Part shown: positions 58,021 to 64,000 of the stretch, one piece after another
How positions within the stretch are numbered: position 1 is the first letter of the stretch
How the letters are laid out: every line of letters begins with the position of its first letter
DNA from: Candidatus Woesearchaeota archaeon
GTDB taxonomy: Archaea > Nanobdellota > Nanobdellia > Woesearchaeales > GW2011-AR4
Direction of reading: 5' to 3'
Length of the DNA stretch: 64,000 nt
Assembly (NCBI GenBank): GCA_016185755.1
Contig: JACPMX010000011.1
Location: 1-64,000 of the forward strand
Translations under genes and position numbers: made by a program
Notes under the pieces: model-generated
The model's database searches: none
What the model was told of the DNA's origin: nothing
Seen by the model: the letters and a program-made list of their open reading frames with translations, nothing else

Positions 58021-58722
58021 ATGGTCGAGCCAACAATAATAGTTGCATTTGCTGCCGGAATAGTGTCTTTTGCCAGCCCGTGTGTACTGCCCCTGATTCC
58101 GGGCTTTCTGGCATATTTGTCAGGCACATCAACAGGGCAGCAGGGAGCAAGGCTGAAAATGTTTTTGAACAGCGCCGCTTTCGTTCTTGGATTTTCAGTA
58201 ATATTTGCCTTGCTTGGGGTTTTACTGAACACAGTGCTTGAGTCAGTTTCTTACAATGTCCAGACCTGGCTTTCAAGGATCGGGGGAGCCATCATTATTT
58301 TGTTTGCACTTTATATTTTAGGATTGATAAAAATAGGCTTCCTTGAAAGAGAGCACAAGATTGCTGTCAGGAAAAAATTCAGCATAACTTATGTGACTTC
58401 ATTCGTTTTTGGGGCTGCTTTTGCTGTTGGCTGGACGCCTTGCGTGAGCGCGATCCTCGGCAGCGTGCTGGCATTGGTAGTCACAAAACCCGGGCTGGGA
58501 TTCGTTTTATTGCTCAGCTATGCGCTCGGGCTGGGAATACCGTTTCTGATTGTCGGCCTGTTCACAACGCAGGCAGCAAATTTAATCAGCAAGTCAGCAA
58601 CTTTTTTGAAATATTTCAACATCATAGTGGGAATTCTGCTGCTGATTCTGGGAATACTCGTATTCACGAACAAGCTTAATGTAGTGGCGAATTTTTTTGC
58701 GCCCGCTTTCCTATTGTCATGA
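58021..58722 (+). CDS. ccdA: CcdA-type thiol:disulfide membrane transporter
   Basis: A 233-residue six-helix protein that moves electrons from cytoplasmic thioredoxin to outer thiol proteins. The two redox Cys are in FASPCVLPLIPGFLAYLSG (helix 1) and VGWTPCVSAILGSVLAL (helix 4), with the usual prolines. The stop overlaps the start of the DipZ-like gene (ATGA), so the products are made together. The substrate proteins are probably the two thioredoxin-fold proteins on either side. Confidence 0.94.
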   Translation: MVEPTIIVAFAAGIVSFASPCVLPLIPGFLAYLSGTSTGQQGARLKMFLNSAAFVLGFSVIFALLGVLLNTVLESVSYNVQTWLSRIGGAIIILFALYILGLIKIGFLEREHKIAVRKKFSITYVTSFVFGAAFAVGWTPCVSAILGSVLALVVTKPGLGFVLLLSYALGLGIPFLIVGLFTTQAANLISKSATFLKYFNIIVGILLLILGILVFTNKLNVVANFFAPAFLLS

Positions 58723-59816
58723 AATCGACTAACTTCGTCAAAAAACCCTTTTTGCTTGCAGCGGTCCTGATTTTTATAGTCGCAGCCATCTTCTATATTG
58801 AATCACAGAAGCCGGACGTGAGCATTGTAAAGCAAAACAGCACCGAAAAGACAAAATATCCAAGGGCCCCTGATTTTGCCGGCATTGAGAGGTGGATTAA
58901 CTCAGAGCCCTTGAAAATTGAGCAGCTAAGGGGAAAAGTTGTCTTGGTTGACTTCTGGACGTATACCTGCATAAACTGCATCAGGACCTTGCCTTATCTC
59001 AAGGACTGGGACAAGAAGTACAGTGACAAGGGGCTTGTCATAGTCGGAGTGCATACCCCTGAATTTGAATTCGAGAAAAAATATGAGAATGTGCTTAAAG
59101 CAGTCAATGACTACCAATTGAAGTATGCTGTAGCCCAGGACAACAACTACGTGACATGGAACATGTACCAAAACAGGTATTGGCCGCACAAGTTCCTGAT
59201 AGACATTGACGGGTACATAAGGTATGACCATATCGGCGAGGGTGCATATGAGGAGACTGAGAAGATGATACAAACACTGCTTCAGGAGAGAATGAAGAGG
59301 CTGAACCAGAAAAACGGCATAGATGCAAACATGACCAAGCCAAGCGAGCCGGCAATCCACGGAAGCATCGGCACGCCTGAAATATATTTCGGCTACCAAT
59401 TTGACAGGGGCAATTTAGGGTACCAAGGATTAAAGCCGGATGCAGTTTCTGATTTTAAATTAAATCCAAAGCCATTCAGGAATCTCGTGTATCTTGACGG
59501 CAAGTGGAAATACAATGCGGACAACATGGAGCTTGTCGGCGATGACGGCTCAATTTTCCTCATATACAGGGCAAAGGATGTCAACATCGTGGCAGGCTCC
59601 GAGACTAATTCAACAGCTGTTGCATTTCTAGACACTGAATCCCTTAATGATAAAAACAAAGGCACAGATGTTGCCATGAAAGACGGCAAAAGCATAGCGA
59701 ATGTCAATGAGTTCAGGCTTTACAACCTTGTATCCGGAGAAGATTATAGGGAGCATGTAATCCAGATAGATGCTATTGGCAGGGGCTTCAAGATATACAC
59801 TTTCACTTTTGGTTAA
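58719..59816 (+). CDS. DipZ-like membrane-anchored thioredoxin with C-terminal beta domain
   Basis: A 365-residue protein: membrane anchor (about 10-28), TlpA/AhpC-like thioredoxin fold (about 50-195) with the active site YTCINCIRTLP, then a beta-sandwich domain (about 210-365) like that of DipZ proteins. In bacteria DipZ fuses CcdA, thioredoxin and this sandwich; here the CcdA part is a separate overlapping gene. It should act outside the membrane in disulfide reduction or isomerisation. Confidence 0.9.
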   Translation: MKSTNFVKKPFLLAAVLIFIVAAIFYIESQKPDVSIVKQNSTEKTKYPRAPDFAGIERWINSEPLKIEQLRGKVVLVDFWTYTCINCIRTLPYLKDWDKKYSDKGLVIVGVHTPEFEFEKKYENVLKAVNDYQLKYAVAQDNNYVTWNMYQNRYWPHKFLIDIDGYIRYDHIGEGAYEETEKMIQTLLQERMKRLNQKNGIDANMTKPSEPAIHGSIGTPEIYFGYQFDRGNLGYQGLKPDAVSDFKLNPKPFRNLVYLDGKWKYNADNMELVGDDGSIFLIYRAKDVNIVAGSETNSTAVAFLDTESLNDKNKGTDVAMKDGKSIANVNEFRLYNLVSGEDYREHVIQIDAIGRGFKIYTFTFG

Positions 59817-59853
59817 GGGAAGATTTTTATAACAGTTAAAATTCAAAATTCTG

Positions 59854-60675
59854 ATGAAAAAATTAATTGTAACTGCAGACGACTTCGGCTACAGCGCTTA
59901 TACAAACAAGGCAATAATTGAATGCTTCAGGAAAGGAATTGTCACATCCACTTCTTTGCTCGTTAATACAGAATATTTTAATGAATCTGTGAAACTGCTG
60001 AAGCAGAACAAAAAACTCGATATTGGAATCCATGTAAACCTGACTGAATTCAGGCCGCTTACTAAAGCAAAAACATTGACTGAAAATGATGGAAATTTTG
60101 CAGGCAAGGCAAAATGGCTTGATGGCTATTTTAAGGATGCAGACAAAAAAGAAATTGAAAAGGAGATTGAGGCGCAAATAATCAGGGCCATTTCTTCGGG
60201 ACTGAAAATTACGCACATCAACGGGCACAACCATATCCATATTTTTCCAAAAATTGCTGAAGCTGTCATAAAACTGGCAAGGAAATACGGAATAAAATAT
60301 ATAAGGATGCCTGATGAAAAAGCCATTGACAAAAGCCAAAGGCTGCCAGGTGAAATTGAAAAAAGAAACATAGCATCAAAATTCTCAAAGCTTGCGAAAA
60401 GCAAAATCCTTAAAAACAGGCTCAAGGCAACAAACGCCTTTTACGGCATTTTGGACATGAGCTGCATGGATTTTGAAAGATTGTCAAGGATTTTATCATC
60501 AATAGATGATGGAGCAAGCGAATTGATGGTGCACCCATCTTACATGGACAAAAAAGGCTCGGGCTTCCATAATTCAGGGCAAAGGGAAACTGAAATAAGC
60601 CTTTTAACAAGCAAAAAAACAATGCGAACAATTAAAAAACTAAAAATAAAGCTTACGAACTTTTCCACATTATGA
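59854..60675 (+). CDS. YdjC/ChbG-type carbohydrate deacetylase
   Basis: A 273-residue metal-dependent deacetylase. The N-terminal signature VTADDFGYSAYTNKAI holds the catalytic and metal Asp; IGIHVNLTEFRPL and THINGHNHIHIFP provide metal histidines. The family removes acetyl groups from N-acetylated oligosaccharides. The TATA-like TTTTTATAAC is at about 59823. It overlaps the glycosyltransferase gene (ATGA), so both probably serve one glycan pathway. Confidence 0.92.
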   Translation: MKKLIVTADDFGYSAYTNKAIIECFRKGIVTSTSLLVNTEYFNESVKLLKQNKKLDIGIHVNLTEFRPLTKAKTLTENDGNFAGKAKWLDGYFKDADKKEIEKEIEAQIIRAISSGLKITHINGHNHIHIFPKIAEAVIKLARKYGIKYIRMPDEKAIDKSQRLPGEIEKRNIASKFSKLAKSKILKNRLKATNAFYGILDMSCMDFERLSRILSSIDDGASELMVHPSYMDKKGSGFHNSGQRETEISLLTSKKTMRTIKKLKIKLTNFSTL

Positions 60676-61706
60676 AAATTGCAATAATCACACCTTCGTA
60701 TCCACCTTCAATTGGAGGGAATGCAACAACATCTGCAAGGCTGGCTGACGGGCTTAAATCAAAGAGAATAAAAACGACCGTATTTCTCCCGGAGCAGCTG
60801 AAAGAAAAGAAAAACCTAGAAAAGCTTGAAAAATCCAAGCCGGACATTGTGCAGGCTTTTCATGCCTATAAATCCGGAATAATAGGCTCTGAAACCTGCA
60901 AAAAGCTCGGAATTCCGCTTGTCGTGACTATTACAGGAACTGATGTTAACATCAATCTTTTTCAGGATGAAAAAAAAGACAAGGTCAAGGAGATACTGAA
61001 TTTCGCAAAAACCATTGTCGTCTTCCACAAGTCAATTAAGGCCAAAATACTCAAAGAGCTTCCGCATATAAAAAATAAAATAAGGACAATAAAGCAGACA
61101 GTAAAGCTGAAGCACAAGCACTGCGAGATTAGGAAAAAGCTCGGCATCTCAAAAAATGACATTGTCTTCTTTTTGCCTGCGGCAATAAGGCAGATTAAAT
61201 ATGAAAATTTTCACCTACAGGAATTCGTGAAATTAAACAAAAAATACGGAATAAAGCTTGTTCTGGCAGGGCCTGTTTTGGATGAAAGTTTTGCAAAAGG
61301 CTTTCTTGACCAAATAAAAAAGCACAAATGGATTTATTACATCCCGAAGATCCCGCATGATGAGATTAAATGCGTGTTTGAGGACATTGACGTTGCGCTG
61401 AACACATCCATAACAGAAGGAGGAATGGCAAATGCTGTCCTGGAGGCGATGAGCGTTGGGAAGCCAGTTCTGGCTTCGGCAATTGAAGGCAACAGGTCCG
61501 TGATAAAAGACAATTACAATGGACTGATTTTCGAAGGCAAAAATGATTTCTATAAAAATGCTCAAAAGCTCATTTTGAGCTATAAGCTAAGAAAGAAGCT
61601 TGGAAAAAATGCCAAAAATTTCATCAGGAAAAACTTTCATTACAGGAATGAGATAAACGGGTATGCCAGCTTATACAGAAAAGCATTAGGATTGGCTAAA
61701 TACTAA
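60672..61706 (+). CDS. GT4-type glycosyltransferase
   Basis: A 344-residue GT-B fold enzyme. The N-terminal half starts IAIITPSYPPSIGGNATTSA. The C-terminal nucleotide-sugar domain has the GT4 signature SITEGGMANAVLEAMSVGKP (about 250-270) with the conserved ExxxxxxxE acidic pair, followed by SAIEGNRSVI. It transfers a sugar from a nucleotide donor onto a lipid or glycan. Paired with the deacetylase it suggests a GlcNAc-type glycolipid or cell-surface sugar pathway. Confidence 0.92.
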   Translation: MKIAIITPSYPPSIGGNATTSARLADGLKSKRIKTTVFLPEQLKEKKNLEKLEKSKPDIVQAFHAYKSGIIGSETCKKLGIPLVVTITGTDVNINLFQDEKKDKVKEILNFAKTIVVFHKSIKAKILKELPHIKNKIRTIKQTVKLKHKHCEIRKKLGISKNDIVFFLPAAIRQIKYENFHLQEFVKLNKKYGIKLVLAGPVLDESFAKGFLDQIKKHKWIYYIPKIPHDEIKCVFEDIDVALNTSITEGGMANAVLEAMSVGKPVLASAIEGNRSVIKDNYNGLIFEGKNDFYKNAQKLILSYKLRKKLGKNAKNFIRKNFHYRNEINGYASLYRKALGLAKY

Positions 61707-61756
61707 GTATATTGACTTTATTAAAAATTAGACTTCAAAGTTAAATATAACTAATT

Positions 61757-62218
61757 TTACTTTCTTTGTGCAGAATATCTTTCAACCAAAACATCAATTC
61801 CTTTTCTAATTAAAGGAATTGCAGATGGCAAGTGTTCCTTAATAAAACCAGCAGTTCTTTTTCCAGCGCCGCTATAATAGAAATCAACAAATCTTTTTCC
61901 AAGAGGATGTTTCATTAGAACATTATCTTTAAAGTCTCTCAACACTTGCACTTGCGGCGCTTCAGGGTCGCCATAAACCGCAGTTGCAACAAAACAATCT
62001 GATGATGACTCTATTACTATTGTTCTTCGAGGGGGGGAGTTAAATAAAGCAGAATAAGAACCATCAAATACATGTATTTTATTACCTCTTCTAACAATTG
62101 TTTGTTTTGGTGCATATCCAAAACCAGAAGGGCCATCATAAATTACTATCTTTTCACCATCTCTTAGATTATAGAGTCTTAAAAGAGCATCCTCTTCACT
62201 TATTTCATCATCATCCAT
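61757..62218 (-). CDS. CFI-box protein
   Basis: A 153-residue protein. Residues about 75-150 contain CFVATAVYGDPEAPQVQVLR followed by a helical segment with LGKRFVDFYYSGAGK, the CFI-box domain (CFIATAAYGS type) found at the C-termini of many bacterial and archaeal proteins. The first 70 residues are acidic and beta-rich with no match. No signal peptide or membrane anchor is clear, though the last helices are mildly hydrophobic. It is AT-rich relative to its neighbours. Function unknown. Confidence 0.75.
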   Translation of the reverse strand: MDDDEISEEDALLRLYNLRDGEKIVIYDGPSGFGYAPKQTIVRRGNKIHVFDGSYSALFNSPPRRTIVIESSSDCFVATAVYGDPEAPQVQVLRDFKDNVLMKHPLGKRFVDFYYSGAGKRTAGFIKEHLPSAIPLIRKGIDVLVERYSAQRK

Positions 62219-62308
62219 CTTGTCCCCCCATTTTGCTCCCCTCGTCTAAATAAAACAACCGAGATATTTAAACTTATCTGAGCCAGCCAAAAATGCTAAA
62301 GCATAATT

Positions 62309-63139
62309 TTACAATTTCCCATAAACCTTCTTCATCAATAAAGCATCCTCCTCTATATTCGGGCTTTCGGAAATCACAACGCCTTTTGCCTTGAAGTCTT
62401 TTAACGACTTCAGCAGCTCCTTATAATTGAGATCAGACTCCTCAAGATTCAGATGATGCTTCTCCCCTTTTGGGCCGTAGGCTATTCCTGTCACATGGAT
62501 ATGCATGTTTTCCAGCCCTTTCTTGCCGAGCTTTTTCTCAATCGCTTCCAGAATGCTTGCAAATTCATCGTATGTGTTGTATTTTCCGTTTGTTCTCGCA
62601 TGGAAATGCGCAAAGTCAACGCATGGCATCACATTATCAAGCTCTTGGCTTAGCTGCAGAATCTCGTCAACATTGCCGAACTGGGTTTCTTTTCCTGTTG
62701 TCTCGGGCCTTACCCATATATTATTGCCTTCTTTTTTTAATGCTGAAGAAATTTCCTTAAGATTGCTTTTTATTGTGCCATAAGCCTTTTTTGGCTCCTG
62801 CCCCATGTAAAATCCTGCATGGAAGCAGACGCTGTAGCCGCCGCACAGGTTTGCTATGCGGGCGGAATTCAAAATCCTGCCAATGCTTGCAGTTATCTTG
62901 GCTTTTTCCAAAGAATTCAAATTTATGAAATAAGGCGCATGGCACGTCAAAATTACATTGCTTTCTTCCGCAGCCTTTTTTATCAAGGGTGCCTTTTCTT
63001 TTGATATGTTTATGCTTCGGACAAACTCAAGCTCCATTGCGCCCAGGCCAAGGCTGCTAACATGCTTTATGCCGTCGCCTGTAGTCCGGGGATTTGCGCT
63101 CAATGGAATGCCTGCGGTGCCGAATAGCAGCTCTTTCAT
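62309..63139 (-). CDS. nfo: Endonuclease IV-type AP endonuclease
   Basis: A 276-residue TIM-barrel enzyme that cuts DNA at abasic sites. The metal ligands are in order: CHAPYFINL, CFHAGFYMG, RPETTGK, CVDFAHFHAR, MHIHVTGI, KHHLNL and VISESPN. The length is close to typical Nfo (about 280). Sugar isomerase-like relatives share the barrel, but this set and the CHAPYFINL motif favour the nuclease. It fits with HerA, Mre11, RNase HII and SSB as repair capacity. Confidence 0.9.
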   Translation of the reverse strand: MKELLFGTAGIPLSANPRTTGDGIKHVSSLGLGAMELEFVRSINISKEKAPLIKKAAEESNVILTCHAPYFINLNSLEKAKITASIGRILNSARIANLCGGYSVCFHAGFYMGQEPKKAYGTIKSNLKEISSALKKEGNNIWVRPETTGKETQFGNVDEILQLSQELDNVMPCVDFAHFHARTNGKYNTYDEFASILEAIEKKLGKKGLENMHIHVTGIAYGPKGEKHHLNLEESDLNYKELLKSLKDFKAKGVVISESPNIEEDALLMKKVYGKL

Positions 63140-63183
63140 AAGAATGGGGATTTTAATGTTTTTTTAAAGGTGTTGGAATTAAT

Positions 63184-63609
63184 TTATGCCCAAACTGCCA
63201 GAATAGAGGCCATCACCGCCAAGGAGACAAGGTAATGCGACGTGTTCATCAAATATAGTTTAAGCGGCTTGTTTTCCCACAATACTACCCCAAGCTGCGT
63301 TGTGGCAAAAAAACCAATCCACAGCCAGAATGCAAGAATAATTCCGTCCATTATCGTGCCTGCCTGCACGTAATCGACAAAATGCGCCAGAATATAAGAC
63401 ATAACAAGAGATGTTATGAAGGTGACTCCCATGGATTTTTTGCCTTTCTCTTTCATCTGGGCCACTTCCTTTTTACTTAGCTTGTCAATGCCCGTCAATT
63501 TCATCCATTGCTTTCCGAACAAAGGACCATACCACAGAAATCCTACGGCCATGGCTGCAGCTGCAGCAACTAGAACTGCCCAATAGTTTATATCAACAGG
63601 CGGAGCCAT
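63184..63609 (-). CDS. DUF1761 membrane protein
   Basis: A 141-residue protein from ATG 63609 (MAPPVDINYWAVLVAAAAAM); the track's TTG start is three codons earlier. Four membrane helices with FLWYGPLFGKQWMKLTG after helix 1 and a long Lys-rich loop match DUF1761. Function unknown. TATA-like TATTTAAATATT is upstream on this strand (about 63635-63646). Confidence 0.88.
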   Translation of the reverse strand: MAPPVDINYWAVLVAAAAAMAVGFLWYGPLFGKQWMKLTGIDKLSKKEVAQMKEKGKKSMGVTFITSLVMSYILAHFVDYVQAGTIMDGIILAFWLWIGFFATTQLGVVLWENKPLKLYLMNTSHYLVSLAVMASILAVWA

Positions 63610-63692
63610 TTTATTCAATATAGTAATTTTTGCCTATTTAAATATTTCGCCATATAAAAAGGTTTAAATATTCTGATAAGGCAGAGCTTGTC

Positions 63693-64000
63693 ATGGCTTT
63701 CCATCTGCTGTCACTGCTGCTGGCAGGAATCTTAAGCTTTGCAGACTACATTACTGAGAACATATATTCGAAAAAACTCAGGAAAAACCAGAAGCTGATT
63801 TCGTTCTCTGCAGGAGTGGCGATTTCCTACATAATCCTAAGCCTTTTTCCTGAAATATCATCGTATGCGCTCATTGAAGGAAAGAAGGTTTTTCTTTATG
63901 CATTGCTAGGGTTTGTATCATTAAACCTTATTGAGCAGTACATCTATAAATCAATTGGAAAGCTGAAAAAGCCCGTTGTTTACCACAAAAGCATACACGT
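63693..64000 (+). CDS. Membrane protein, possibly ZIP-like (cut by window edge)
   Basis: An open frame from ATG 63693 to the end of the window (102 residues seen): MAFHLLSLLLAGILSFADYI, then KLISFSAGVAISYIILSLFP and a third helix. The SAGVAISYIILSLFPEI helix resembles helix 2 of ZIP transporters (compare the ZIP gene at 37184). The TATA-like GTTTAAATATT (63662) fits. The start is well placed; the rest lies outside. Confidence 0.65.
   Translation, partial: MAFHLLSLLLAGILSFADYITENIYSKKLRKNQKLISFSAGVAISYIILSLFPEISSYALIEGKKVFLYALLGFVSLNLIEQYIYKSIGKLKKPVVYHKSIH

Overview
The window is from an archaeon, most likely a DPANN-type lineage (Woesearchaeota/Pacearchaeota-like; an inference, since no rRNA is present). 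The supporting features are TATA-like boxes about 25 nt upstream of genes, often leaderless starts, tRNA and mRNA introns with bulge-helix-bulge (BHB) geometry, aIF5A, HerA and Mre11, RtcB with archease, an archaeal translin, an SSB with an acidic tail, and a FlaI/FlaJ-type assembly system. Alongside these sit bacterial-type AspRS, MetRS, an RsuA-type pseudouridine synthase and GatCAB. No CRISPR array, rRNA operon or intact insertion sequence is visible.

Layout. 0-4.3 kb: tRNA-Ser(GCT) with two introns, an alpha/beta hydrolase, aIF5A lacking the hypusine lysine, a pseudouridine synthase, initiator tRNA-Met with a D-loop intron, LAGLIDADG endonuclease gene HE1, and rnhB interrupted by a 22-nt BHB-type intron. 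4.3-9.8 kb: a helical protein plus PIN pair, a divergent CorA, herA and mre11. 9.8-17.3 kb, minus strand: two secreted proteins, then an operon gatC-cyclophilin-half MFS-gatA-I9-like-gatB. 17.3-22.4 kb: UPF0114, coiled-coil protein, dITPase, AspRS fused to a YbaK-type editing domain. 22.4-32 kb: translin, three tandem membrane paralogues, two coiled-coil proteins, a kinase-like protein, a ribbon-helix-helix protein, and the FlaI-like and FlaJ-like assembly proteins. 32-38.4 kb: tRNA-Phe with three introns, SSB, rtcB, endonuclease HE2, a toxin-antitoxin-like pair, ZIP transporter and archease. 38.4-46.8 kb, minus strand: ParA, acetolactate synthase, DapA-like lyase, aldehyde dehydrogenase, nicotinamidase and nicotinate phosphoribosyltransferase (NAD salvage), ferritin-like protein, DUF1858-IscA fusion. 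46.9-51.7 kb: surface proteins with an eight-copy 11-bp repeat array between them. 51.7-64 kb: MetRS, membrane wHTH, Lrp, FTR1, thioredoxin/CcdA/DipZ-like redox genes, deacetylase and glycosyltransferase, a CFI-box protein, Nfo and membrane proteins.

The most interesting theme is RNA processing and mobile endonucleases. All three tRNA genes carry introns (six in total), and each exactly restores a canonical tRNA when cut after the second base of each 3-nt bulge. The same rule restores the RNase HII motif GIDEAGRG when the 22-nt rnhB insert is removed. Both endonuclease genes share a promoter and a structured leader of about 140 nt with a partly sequestered Shine-Dalgarno. One sits against rnhB, the other against the exon ligase gene rtcB, and rtcB's cofactor archease is 3.5 kb further on.
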